64,000 nt of DNA from Saccharopolyspora endophytica (GTDB lineage Bacteria; Actinomycetota; Actinomycetes; Mycobacteriales; Pseudonocardiaceae). How positions within the stretch are numbered: the first letter of the stretch is position 1; the number at the start of each line of letters is the position of its first letter. Positions 18,163 to 25,870 of this stretch are shown here, one piece after another. The notes under the pieces are model-generated. The model did no database searches, was not told the origin of the DNA, and was given only the letters and a program-made list of their open reading frames with translations. A program made the translations under genes and the position numbers. The stretch is taken from positions 271,862-335,861 of the forward strand of contig NZ_JAGPXE010000008.1 in NCBI RefSeq assembly GCF_018070075.1, written 5' to 3'.

Positions 18163-19712
18163 TCCTCGCTCTTTTTCTTCTTCTTGCCCTCGCCGATCAC
18201 CGGCGGCGGGAGGTCCTTGCCCGGAACCTCGACGACGGGACCGCCTTCGACGTACTTGGCCTTGCGCGCCTCGTCTTCGCTGCCCTGACCACCGCGGTTG
18301 CCCATCGGACCGCCGCCCATCATGCCGCCGGCACCGCTTGCCGGGGTCTGTCCCGGAGCGGCACCGCCGCCTTGGACCGGACCGGCCCCGCCGTGGTCAC
18401 CGGCGGGCGTCCCACCGACGCCGGACGTGCCGCCGGGCGTGATGCTGCTGCCGGACGCACCACCGGACGGCATCGGCGGAGGTGTCGCGCCCAGTCCACC
18501 GGGGGAACCGCCGGCCGCCTTCGTCTGACCGATCGGCGGGATCTCGCCGCTCGGGCCGGTCGTGTTCGGGATCGGCGGGATCTGCCCGCCCCAGTTCCGG
18601 TTGCTGTCGCGGTCGTTCGGCTTGCCGGGACGACGGCCACCCGGACCGAAGGCGACTCCGTCCGGTCCTTGGTGCGGTCGCAGCTTCTGGGTCTTCTCGG
18701 TCTGCCGGTCGCCGCCCTGGAAGGGGGTCGCGTTCTGCGCGGTCGTGCTCTTGGGCTTGTGGTCCTCCAGCGACGGCGGCTTCTGGGTCGGGCCGCTGCT
18801 CGCGGGTGTGACCGGATTCGCCCGGATCGTCGGCGAATCCATCGAGCTCGGGCCGCCGATCTTCGGGATCTGCATCTTCTTCGTCGGCGCGTTGGCCCCG
18901 GCGGGACCGGTCTGCGCGGCCAACGGCATTCCGTCCGGCCCGACCCCAGCGGGTCCGGTCTGCGCGGCCAGCGGCGGGGCCGCCGGTTGCTGACCGGCCG
19001 GTGCGGATGCGGGCCTGGTCATCTTCTGAGTCGCCTCGGCACCCCCCGCCGCGGACTGCTGCTGCGTCGGCGCTTCGCCCGGCCCGACGTCCTCGGTCGC
19101 GGCCACGGACCGGACCATCTTGCGGGGTTTCAGCTCCTCGATGGGGTCCGGCGGAGGCGTGAAGCGCGGAGTGTCGCCGTCGATGGCGCGGGAGGACTCC
19201 TCCATCCGCACCATCACCCGGACGGCCTGCTCGTGCGCGCTGGAGGAACGCTCCTGGTTGGCACGCAGGTCCCCCATCGCCTTGGTGAAGGACTCCAGGT
19301 CACCGGTGGCGAAGGTCAGCGCGGCCGTGGCGTGGAGTTCCTTCGCGCCCTTGACCGGCTCGGGCATCTCGGCCTTCGCGGTCTCCATGACGCGGCCCTG
19401 CTCCGAGACCCGATCTGCCAGCGCACCAGCGGATTCCCCGGCGTCGCGACTCCAGTTCGCCAGCTTCTCGATCGCCGATCGCGCGGCGTCGGCGGCTTCG
19501 CCCTGCCAGCCCGATTCGGTGGCGCGGAGCTGCTCGGACATCCGGTCGGCGGACTCGGCCATCGCGCGGCTCAGCTTGGTCCACTCGTCGGCGAGCTGAC
19601 CGACGCGGCCGGGATCGTTCTCGATGTGCACGGCGTCGTAGAGCTCGCGGTGGCTGCGCGATGCCCAGTTCTGCGTCTCCACCAACGCGAGGTCGGGTGG
19701 GTCCTGCGGCAT
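18159..19712 (-). CDS. PPE-type T7SS effector with long Pro/Gly-rich tail
   Basis: A 517-residue protein. Residues 10-180 form a PPE-like helical domain: NWASRSHRELYDAVHIENDP at the start and a W-x-G turn in ESGWQGEAADAARSAIEKL. From about residue 185 it is low-complexity, rich in Pro, Gly, Thr and Gln, including a near-exact short repeat (AAQTGPAG, seen twice). It ends in KDLPPPVIGEGKKKKKSEE. No catalytic domain is seen, so it is probably a structural or targeting partner rather than a toxin. It pairs with the small gene upstream and the EspG-like gene downstream. Confidence 0.82.
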   Translation of the reverse strand: MPQDPPDLALVETQNWASRSHRELYDAVHIENDPGRVGQLADEWTKLSRAMAESADRMSEQLRATESGWQGEAADAARSAIEKLANWSRDAGESAGALADRVSEQGRVMETAKAEMPEPVKGAKELHATAALTFATGDLESFTKAMGDLRANQERSSSAHEQAVRVMVRMEESSRAIDGDTPRFTPPPDPIEELKPRKMVRSVAATEDVGPGEAPTQQQSAAGGAEATQKMTRPASAPAGQQPAAPPLAAQTGPAGVGPDGMPLAAQTGPAGANAPTKKMQIPKIGGPSSMDSPTIRANPVTPASSGPTQKPPSLEDHKPKSTTAQNATPFQGGDRQTEKTQKLRPHQGPDGVAFGPGGRRPGKPNDRDSNRNWGGQIPPIPNTTGPSGEIPPIGQTKAAGGSPGGLGATPPPMPSGGASGSSITPGGTSGVGGTPAGDHGGAGPVQGGGAAPGQTPASGAGGMMGGGPMGNRGGQGSEDEARKAKYVEGGPVVEVPGKDLPPPVIGEGKKKKKSEE

Positions 19713-19745
19713 GTTCTCTTCTCCTCGGCCTGGATTCCAGGCGGA

Positions 19746-20144
19746 TCAGATGAGCTTCTGGAAGGAGTCCGCGACGCGCTGGTCGGTCTCCCGGTAGGTG
19801 CGCATCGCGCTCTCTATCGCGTCTCGCGCGTCCACGAGGACGTCCCGGTAGCGCGTCAGGACCGCGACCAGCGAGTGCTCACCGCCTTCGGCTCGGCCGG
19901 CGAACTTCTCCGCCATCGCCGTGCCCACCGGGTTCTGCCCCAGCGGCGCCTGGCGGGCGAGGTTGCGCGCTTGCGACAACCAGGAGTCGACCGAGTTCAA
20001 GCGCTCGTCCAGGGCGGAGCGGATCGACTCGCCCGCCTCCGGATCCAGCTTCAGGTCCAACGACTCCACGGCATCGCGCACCGCAGCCACGGCAGCCGTG
20101 GTCACCGCGAGCGACTGAGACGCCTGCTCGTCAGGCTCGTTCAT
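19746..20144 (-). CDS. Small helical PE-like partner protein, hypothetical
   Basis: A 132-residue, almost wholly helical protein (VTTAAVAAVRDAVESLDLKL; DSWLSQARNLARQAPLG; LVAVLTRYRDVLVDARDAIESAMRTYRETDQRVADSFQKLI). It opens the T7SS effector run, 33 bases before the PPE gene, the place of a PE gene in ESX loci. There is no N-terminal PE motif, so the link to PE proteins rests on size, helicity and position. Confidence 0.7.
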   Translation of the reverse strand: MNEPDEQASQSLAVTTAAVAAVRDAVESLDLKLDPEAGESIRSALDERLNSVDSWLSQARNLARQAPLGQNPVGTAMAEKFAGRAEGGEHSLVAVLTRYRDVLVDARDAIESAMRTYRETDQRVADSFQKLI

Positions 20145-20739
20145 CTCTCCCCCGGAAAAACAAGGACAACGGCACCTATCCGATGGCGCCGGTCATCAAC
20201 TTCCCCACGAGACAACACTTACCAGACGACGCGAACGGCAGGCGACATTGGACGCATCGTGATCACTTGTTTACCTCAACCGCCGAAAACTGTGACGAGA
20301 AAGACGACTCACCGGATGAACCATGCCGCGACGGCACGATTCATCCGGCGCTCCGGCAGAATTCAAATCCACAGTGGATGAATGCTTTCGCGAGACTGCG
20401 CCCTCTGGAGTCAGGCTCGTGACGGCCGCATTTCGGCATCGTTCCCGCTGGTAGGAGCCATGCCGCAGCCCTGCGTTGATGCTGCGGGGTTCCGCGCGCA
20501 TCCGCTGGATGTTCGTCACGTCGAACCGCGCGATGTCGTGATCCGAGTTCGAGCATCTCGGGTTCGTGATTCGACACTTCCCAAAGCGGACACGGCGCGC
20601 TGGATTCGACGGGGCGGAATACCACTGCTCGTGGATTTCGGGCTAGGTGGTACCGAAAACCCTCTTCGACCCGACCACGGCGCACTCGCCTCCGGGCAAA
20701 CAACACGGCCCCCGCCGCGAAGGCAGGGGCCGCGCGCAG
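20145..20739. other. Gene-poor stretch with hairpins and the presumed promoter of the T7SS run
   Basis: No convincing gene is seen in these 595 bases; the open frames have unusual codon use. It holds CCGGATGAA (20312-20320) and its complement (20340-20348), nested around TGCCG-CGA-CGGCA (20324-20336). A second interrupted inverted repeat sits at 20361-20383, with ATCCAC-A-GTGGAT at its tip. The promoter of the minus-strand effector run should be here. A G+C hairpin at 20707-20731 probably ends the DUF397 transcript. Confidence 0.6.
20707..20731 (-). terminator. Probable terminator of the DUF397/DUF5753 pair
   Basis: A nearly perfect 10-base stem (GGCCCC-C-GCC at 20707-20716, GGC-A-GGGGCC at 20722-20731) lies 9 bases beyond the DUF397 stop codon, followed on the minus strand by a T-rich stretch (TGTTGTTTG). 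Confidence 0.65.
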
Positions 20740-20940
20740 TCAGCCGTCGAGTTCGCCCGCCTTGACGGCCGACAGGAAGTCCGCGAACCGGTCCTTGGAG
20801 AAAGCTAAAGCGGCCTGGTCAGGAGCCTTCGAGTCACGAACACCGCTGACGTGCGGCAGGTTCTGCGCCAACTCAACGCACTGCCCCTGATCGGTGCTCC
20901 GACTCGACTTCCGCCACACGGCGCCCGCCAGCTCGTTCAT
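20740..20940 (-). CDS. DUF397 protein
   Basis: A 66-residue DUF397 protein with the typical N-terminal AVWRKSSRSTDQGQCVELAQ, the middle GVRDSKAPDQAALAFSKDRFADFLSAVKAG, and normal length. These small actinobacterial proteins are encoded beside DUF5753 HTH regulators and are proposed to be antagonists or partners of them, as in the WhiJ/BldB-type systems. It follows the regulator gene by 27 bases. Confidence 0.9.
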   Translation of the reverse strand: MNELAGAVWRKSSRSTDQGQCVELAQNLPHVSGVRDSKAPDQAALAFSKDRFADFLSAVKAGELDG

Positions 20941-20967
20941 GTTCGCGTCCTCCCCTTCGCAGGTGTG

Positions 20968-21879
20968 TCACAGCGACGACGCAAGGCTATCCATGAACTC
21001 CACGGATTCGGCAGGAGTGAGCGCTTCGGCACGCATCTGCTCGAAGACCTCGGTGTAGTGCTTGATGTCGTTCGGGCGCTCCAGCCAGACACCACCCCGG
21101 AGGTTCTCGACGTACACCGCGTCCATGTCGTCGAACCCCTCGGGGAACCGGAGCATCGAGAACGGCGTCTGCAGACCGAGATGCGCTCCTGCTGCGAAGG
21201 GCATGACCTGGATCGTCATGTTCGGCTTCGCGGCCATCGTGACGAGGTAGCGCAGCTGGTTCCGAAGAACCTCCTCGCCGCCGACCGCTCTCCTCAGCGC
21301 GGCCTCGTCGAGCACGACGTGCAGCCGAGTCGGGTTCTTCTCGCAGTTGACCCGGTCTTGCCTGGCTTTTCGCAGGCCGATGGAGCGCTGAAGCGTCTGC
21401 TCGTCGACGGCCGACGCCCTGACCCCGAACATCGCCTGCGCGTACTCGGGCGTCTGCAGAAGTCCGTCCACCACGATCGGCGAGTAGTTCCACAGCTCGT
21501 CGGCGTCGGATTCCAGGCCGACGAACTTCTCGAACCACTCCGGCATGGTGTCGGAGTACATCGCCCACCAGCCGCGTTCGTTGGACTCCTCGGCCTGGCG
21601 GACGAGGTTGTCCGACAGCGGGGCCTCCACGCCGTAGAACTGGCAGAGCAGGCGCACGTTGCGCGGCAGGATGACCTGCTTGCCGCCTTCGATCCTGTTG
21701 ATGGTGGTGACGGTCAGGCCCGCGTACTTGGAGGTGTCGGCGACCTTCTTGCCCGCCTGCTCGCGCAGTTGTCGGAGCTCGCGCCCGAGCTCGCGGCGTC
21801 GGAGGTTGGGTCCCGGCCCGTCCTCGTGCTCTTCGACCATCTCTCGCACTCCCTGGCTGCGCATCTGACTGTCGATCAT
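20968..21879 (-). CDS. XRE-type HTH regulator with DUF5753 domain
   Basis: A regulator of about 290-303 residues: an N-terminal HTH (LGRELRQLREQAGKKVADTSKYAGLTVTTINRIEGGKQ) and a C-terminal DUF5753 domain (from about residue 110; NYSPIVVDGLLQTPEYAQAM, PNMTIQVMPFAAGAHLG, FDDMDAVYVENLRGG). Two starts are possible: ATG 21879 has no clear ribosome site, whereas ATG 21840 is preceded by AGGGAG at a good distance and may be the real one (290 residues). It is divergent from the zinc-ribbon gene across a 16-base palindrome. Family members act in development or secondary metabolism; its target is unknown. Confidence 0.9.
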   Translation of the reverse strand: MIDSQMRSQGVREMVEEHEDGPGPNLRRRELGRELRQLREQAGKKVADTSKYAGLTVTTINRIEGGKQVILPRNVRLLCQFYGVEAPLSDNLVRQAEESNERGWWAMYSDTMPEWFEKFVGLESDADELWNYSPIVVDGLLQTPEYAQAMFGVRASAVDEQTLQRSIGLRKARQDRVNCEKNPTRLHVVLDEAALRRAVGGEEVLRNQLRYLVTMAAKPNMTIQVMPFAAGAHLGLQTPFSMLRFPEGFDDMDAVYVENLRGGVWLERPNDIKHYTEVFEQMRAEALTPAESVEFMDSLASSL

Positions 21880-21927
21880 CCTGCAACAGGAGTGCTCACA
21901 TTGCGTTCACCCATATCGGTAATTGGC

Positions 21928-21943
21928 GCATGTGTACACATGC
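21928..21943. promoter_or_regulatory. Perfect 16-base palindrome, putative operator
   Basis: GCATGTGTACACATGC is a perfect palindrome in the divergent region between the DUF5753 regulator gene (minus strand) and the zinc-ribbon gene (plus strand). The likely ligand is the regulator itself; this is inferred from position and symmetry. Confidence 0.55.
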
Positions 21944-22022
21944 AATACCTTCGCTCATGTGGAGCTGATCTTGTGGTCCACGTCGCAACCAGCAGAGAGC
22001 ACCGCAGATGGAGGCACCGCAC

Positions 22023-22271
22023 ATGGGCGAAGCGCGATACCGGCCGCACCCGTTCAGCTGGGTCCCCGGGGACGGCCGACGACACGCGATAGGTGAAGCG
22101 CGGCCTCCCGGCGGCTGGCCGGACGAAGCGGAGATCACCGCCCTCTGCGGCGACGACGTCCACGCCGACAACTCGACCTTCGCCTGGTTCTGGCCGACCT
22201 GCCCCGACTGCAACGTCGCCGCCCACCACCTCGCCGACGTCCCCATGCCGACGAACCCGAAACGCTCCTGA
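22023..22271 (+). CDS. Small zinc-ribbon protein, hypothetical
   Basis: An 82-residue protein of a small actinobacterial family. It contains C-G-D-D-V-H-A-D-N-S and WFWPTCPDCNVAAHHLA, giving a C...C-x2-C...H set that could bind zinc. ATG 22023 is preferred because GGAGG lies 8 bases upstream; an in-frame ATG at 22008 would add five residues. It is divergent from the DUF5753 regulator, with which such proteins are often neighbours. Function unknown. Confidence 0.75.
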   Translation: MGEARYRPHPFSWVPGDGRRHAIGEARPPGGWPDEAEITALCGDDVHADNSTFAWFWPTCPDCNVAAHHLADVPMPTNPKRS

Positions 22272-22404
22272 CCCCGCGAAGACCAGGCTCGGCGCCGACG
22301 CGCCCCCGACACGACGCCGAGCCCCCAGGACCGGGCGGTGCACCACCTCCCACCGCACCGCCCGGTCCCCCACTCGCTCGTCAATCCAGGATCGCCGCGG
22401 CCTC

Positions 22405-22692
22405 ACGCGGGAAGGCGACTTCGGCATCATCATCATGGATGGCGACGGCACCGACCCGACCTATCGGGTTCCGCATCGCGCGCTCACGCTGGCGACACGT
22501 TCATTGATCGAGGACCCCCTGTTCCAGGTCGCTCACTCAAGTCAATGGGTGCAGATGGCAGACCTGGTCGCCTACACCGCTTACATGCGAGTCGCGCGTT
22601 CACCGCGCAGAAGGTTCAGCTGGGGCTGGTACGAGATGCTGGCCCACAGCTCCGTGACGGGCCCGGAACCCGTTGATGTGAAGACCCTCTGA
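22405..22692 (+). pseudogene. DUF3800 gene remnant (C-terminal part only)
   Basis: The frame ending at 22692 carries a recognisable C-terminal DUF3800 segment: FGIIIMDGDGTDPTYRVPHRALTLA, then LIEDPLFQVAHSSQWVQMADLVAYTAYM, the D...S..QMADL pattern of that nuclease-like family. The N-terminal half, including the first acidic residues, is missing; upstream the frame only runs antiparallel to normal codon use through the zinc-ribbon gene. It has no start of its own with a ribosome site. It looks like a decayed, 5'-deleted gene. Confidence 0.65.
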
Positions 22693-22702
22693 AAAGAAGC
22701 TG

Positions 22703-22737
22703 GACCCGCAACCCTCAAGAGCATGAGGACGGGTCCG
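22703..22737. terminator. Weak hairpin after the DUF3800 remnant
   Basis: GGACCCG and its complement CGGGTCC enclose a nested CTCA/TGAG pair just after the remnant's stop codon. There is no T-run, so terminator activity is uncertain. Confidence 0.4.
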
Positions 22738-22897
22738 CACGGCTCACTTTACACGACCTCGCCCTCCGCTCCACAAAGCCAGGATTCACTCACCCGTTCG
22801 AGATCCCGAACGCGTTGAAGGTTCTGCTTCGGTCTGCTCGCAGGCGGTCGGCCAAACCCCGTCGTGCCGGGCGTGGGGACTCGGGGAAACTGGGAGG

Positions 22898-23920
22898 ATG
22901 ACTCCGGAGTCGCCCGCGTTGCAGGATGCTCGGCAGATCGCCGAGGACGTGCTCTTCCCCGCCGCGCTGGAGGTCGACGCCGCCGAGCGGGTCCCCGCCG
23001 GCCACCTGGACCTGCTCGCCGAGCGCGGCTTCTACGGGCTCGCGGCGTCCCAGGAGCGGGCCACGCTCGACGTCGGCGACCTCGCGTCGGTGCTGCGGCT
23101 CATCGAAGTCCTCGCGAGCGGTTGCCTGACCACGACGTTCGTCTGGATCCAGCACCACGGCGTGCTCAGCGCCGCTGAGAACACCAAGAACCGCAACCTG
23201 CGCGAGAACTACCTGTCCGACCTGCTCACGGGCAAGCGCCGCGGCGGGATCGCGCTGGCCTCGGCGCTGCGGACGGGCCCGGCGCCGCTGCGCGCCTCGC
23301 CGGTCGTCGGCGGATACCTGCTGGAAGGCACCGCGCCCTGGTTCACCGGCTGGGGCATGGTCGACTCGCTGCTGGTCGCCGGCCGCAATTCCGAGGACAC
23401 GCTGATCTTCGCGATGCTCGACGTCGCCGAGACCGACACGCTGCACGCCGAACCGCTCGACCTGATGGCGGTGCGGGCCAGCGGCACCGTGACGCTGCGG
23501 TTCAACAGGCACTTCGTGCCGCGCGACCGGATCGCCTCGACCGTGCCGCAAGCCGACTTCCTCAAGGGCGATTCCAGTTCCGTGCGGTTCAACGGCGCCC
23601 TCGCCCTCGGCGTGGCCGGGCGGGCGATCTCGCTGCTCGGCGACGACGCGGGCGGGCTTCCCGGTGAGCTCGACGCCACGCGATCGAAGCTGGTCACGGC
23701 CACCGACGAGGAGCTCTCCGAGGTGCGGGCGCAGGCGTCGGAGCTGGCGATGCGGGCGGCCTCGGCTGCCGCGGTGCACCACGGCAGCCGATCGGTGCTG
23801 CCGGGCAGTCACGCCCAGCGGCTGGTCCGGGAGGCCACGTTCCTGCTGCTGTTCGGCTCGCGGCCGTCGATCAGGACCGCGCTGCTGAACCGGCTCACCG
23901 CTCCGCGAGAACCCGCTTGA
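22898..23920 (+). CDS. Acyl-CoA dehydrogenase-like flavoprotein
   Basis: A 340-residue acyl-CoA dehydrogenase superfamily protein, shorter than the usual 380-400. The N-terminal helical domain (LLAERGFYGLAASQERATLDVGDLASVLRLIEVLASGCLTTTFVWIQHHGV) and the central strand domain (APWFTGWGMVDSLLVAG; PLDLMAVRASGTVTLRFNRHFVPRDRI) are clear; the C-terminal helices are truncated and the usual base-bearing motif is not evident. It may therefore be a hydroxylase-like or non-catalytic member. The GGGAGG ribosome site directly abuts the ATG, which is unusually close. Its last 26 bases overlap the end of the convergent FadD3-like gene. Confidence 0.85.
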   Translation: MTPESPALQDARQIAEDVLFPAALEVDAAERVPAGHLDLLAERGFYGLAASQERATLDVGDLASVLRLIEVLASGCLTTTFVWIQHHGVLSAAENTKNRNLRENYLSDLLTGKRRGGIALASALRTGPAPLRASPVVGGYLLEGTAPWFTGWGMVDSLLVAGRNSEDTLIFAMLDVAETDTLHAEPLDLMAVRASGTVTLRFNRHFVPRDRIASTVPQADFLKGDSSSVRFNGALALGVAGRAISLLGDDAGGLPGELDATRSKLVTATDEELSEVRAQASELAMRAASAAAVHHGSRSVLPGSHAQRLVREATFLLLFGSRPSIRTALLNRLTAPREPA

Positions 23921-25493
23921 GGATCTTGCCGGAGGCGTTGCGCGGGAGCTCGCCGACGAACTCCACCGAGCGCGGCAGCTTGAAGTTCGCCAGCCGCTGC
24001 TTGCAGAACGCCAGCACCGACTCCTCGGTCAGCGCATCGTCACCGACCACGTACGCCTTGCCGACCTCGCCGAGGCGTTCGTGCGGCACCCCGATCACCG
24101 CCACGTCCCGCACCCCGTCCAGGTAGGCCAGGGCCTGCTCCACCTCGGCCGGGTAGACGTTGAAACCGCCGCAGACGTACATGTCCTTGAGACGATCGGT
24201 GATCCGCAGGTAGCCGCGCTCGTCCAGGACCCCGATGTCGCCGGTGTGCAGCCTGCCGTCGTGATCGATGGCGTGCGCCGTGGAGTTCGGGTCGTCGAGG
24301 TAGCCGCGCATCACGTTCGGGCCGCGCAGCACCACCTCCCCCGCCTGACCCGGGTCCATGTCGTTGCCGTCGGCGTCGACCACCGCCACCTCGAAACCGG
24401 CGGCGGCACGACCGCAGGTGCGGGCGACGGTCTCGGCGTCGTCCCCGGGACGGCACATGGTGGCCACGACCGCCTCGGTCAGCCCGTAGGCGGTGAGCAC
24501 CGTGTCGAAGCCCAGGTCGGAGCGCATGCGCTCGACGAGCGCGACCGGCACCGTCGCGGCACCGGTGACCGCCAGGCGCAGTCCCGGCAGCTCCCGGTCG
24601 CCGCGTTCCGGCGCGTGCAGCAAGGTCTGGAAGATCGTGGGGGCGGCGGCCAGGATCGAGATCCGCTCGGTGTCGATGACGTCCAGCATCGAGGCGGCGT
24701 CGAAGATCGCCTGCGGGACCATCGTCGTGCCCGTCAGCAGGCACACCAGGATTCCGGCCTTGTAGCCGAAGCTGTGCGAGAACGGGTTGACCAGCAGGTA
24801 TCGGTCGCCCTTGCGGACGTTGCCGCACTCGGCCCACGCCCTGGCCACGCCGAGCGTCTGGCGGTGCAGCGACATCACGCCCTTGGCGCGACCGGTGGTT
24901 CCGGAGGTGAACAGCACGTCGGCGAGGTCGTCCCCGGTGACCGCGTCGGCGCGGCGCTCGATCTCCGACTCCGGAACCTTCGCGGCCAGCTCGCCGATCT
25001 CGTCCCAGTCGTGCACACCGGGTCCCGCCGGGGACGCGGTGCCGACCGGGACGCGCAGGACCGCGCGCAGCTCCGGCAATCCGGCGACCACCTCGCCGGG
25101 TCCCTCGCCCGCGGCCTCGTGGATGTCCGCGAGCCGGTCCACGCCCAGGAACTCGTCGGCCACCACCAGGGCGCGCGCCTTGCTGCGGTGCAGCAGGTCC
25201 GCCGATTCCACGCCGGTGAAGCGGGTGTTGACCGGTACGAGCGTCGCTCCCGCGCAGGAGGCGCCGAGGGCGGCCAGCACCCAGTGGTGGGTGTTCGGCG
25301 AGTTCAGGGCCACCCGGTCGCCGGGTCGGACGCCGACGGCGGCGAACATCCGCGCCAGTTCCCGGACGCGCTCGGCGAGCTGACCGAAGGTCAGCCGGAC
25401 CGGGCCGTCCACCAGCGCTTCGACCTCGCCGAAGCGCTCCGCCGCGTTCCGGACCGCAGCCGGAATCGACTCCACGCCCTGCGCACGAGCCAT
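23895..25493 (-). CDS. FadD3-like acyl-CoA ligase
   Basis: A 532-residue AMP-forming ligase. The adenylation motifs are LFTSGTTGRAKGVM (P-loop), TAYGLTEAVVAT, GRLHTGDIGVLDERGYLRITDRLKD and the C-terminal catalytic lysine in NASGKILKRVL. Length and the motif DRLKDMYVCGGFNVYPAEVEQAL match the FadD3 group, which activates the propionate side chain left after steroid ring degradation (HIP-CoA ligase). No other steroid genes are in the window, so the substrate is uncertain. A CAAGC-ACCC-GCTTG operator-like repeat lies about 50 bases upstream of the start. Confidence 0.85.
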   Translation of the reverse strand: MARAQGVESIPAAVRNAAERFGEVEALVDGPVRLTFGQLAERVRELARMFAAVGVRPGDRVALNSPNTHHWVLAALGASCAGATLVPVNTRFTGVESADLLHRSKARALVVADEFLGVDRLADIHEAAGEGPGEVVAGLPELRAVLRVPVGTASPAGPGVHDWDEIGELAAKVPESEIERRADAVTGDDLADVLFTSGTTGRAKGVMSLHRQTLGVARAWAECGNVRKGDRYLLVNPFSHSFGYKAGILVCLLTGTTMVPQAIFDAASMLDVIDTERISILAAAPTIFQTLLHAPERGDRELPGLRLAVTGAATVPVALVERMRSDLGFDTVLTAYGLTEAVVATMCRPGDDAETVARTCGRAAAGFEVAVVDADGNDMDPGQAGEVVLRGPNVMRGYLDDPNSTAHAIDHDGRLHTGDIGVLDERGYLRITDRLKDMYVCGGFNVYPAEVEQALAYLDGVRDVAVIGVPHERLGEVGKAYVVGDDALTEESVLAFCKQRLANFKLPRSVEFVGELPRNASGKILKRVLAER

Positions 25494-25870
25494 CTCGTCC
25501 TCCCGGGGTCAGACACCGACGTCGCGAACCCGGGGCGGAGCTTACCCAAGCAAGCACCCGCTTGGTAGCCCCTCGACGCGGGGCGGTTCTGGTCCGAATC
25601 GACCTGGCTAAAGGGGCGTTGACGACGCGACCACCCCGACGACCCCGACGTTCGGCCCAGCGGGAAACCGCCGTTCGGAGCAGGGCGGGCACGGGCTGGT
25701 TACGAAGGGACCACGGGGCAAGCGGAGGGCTTGTCTTCCGCATTCGCCGTGGCACGATTGCCGCCAATGACCCGGACAGGGCGGTTGCGGGCATGCCTCA
25801 CCAACTGGGTTCAACGCGGAACCCGGTGCCCGCAGGGGTTTTTCACGCCCTGGTGCATCGAGGAGTGACG
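25494..25870. other. Divergent intergenic region
   Basis: These 377 bases separate the FadD3-like gene (minus) from the MHS permease gene (plus). They hold one operator-like repeat at 25544-25567; no gene, RNA or further repeat is seen. An open frame runs in from upstream of the permease start, but its codon use is not gene-like. Confidence 0.6.
25544..25567. promoter_or_regulatory. Operator-like repeat upstream of the FadD3-like gene
   Basis: CCAAGC (25546-25551) pairs with GCTTGG (25560-25565), and an internal CAAGC (25551-25555) with GCTTG (25560-25564) across ACCC. CAAG/CTTG repeats are typical of TetR-type regulators of fatty-acid and steroid side-chain genes (KstR2-like sites use CAAG-N2-CTTG, a shorter spacer). 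No such regulator gene is in the window. Confidence 0.45.

Noticed and set aside
18159..19712. The proline/glycine-rich tail of the PPE protein as a toxin domain
   Set aside because: It is low-complexity without Cys/His/Asp clusters or conserved blocks, so no catalytic activity can be supported.
20382..20765. A 127-codon plus-strand frame in the T7SS upstream region
   Set aside because: Codon use is unlike the neighbouring genes and the frame overlaps the probable terminator of the DUF397 gene.
22093..22404. The long frame upstream of the DUF3800 remnant taken as one 199-residue protein
   Set aside because: Its first half runs in a different frame through the zinc-ribbon gene and is Pro/Arg/Thr-rich without homology; only the last third has DUF3800 motifs.
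25562..25870. N-terminal extension of the MHS permease frame up to 25562
   Set aside because: The extra 103 residues are Arg-rich and non-membrane-like; the ATG at 25871 has a good ribosome site and gives the normal permease N-terminus.
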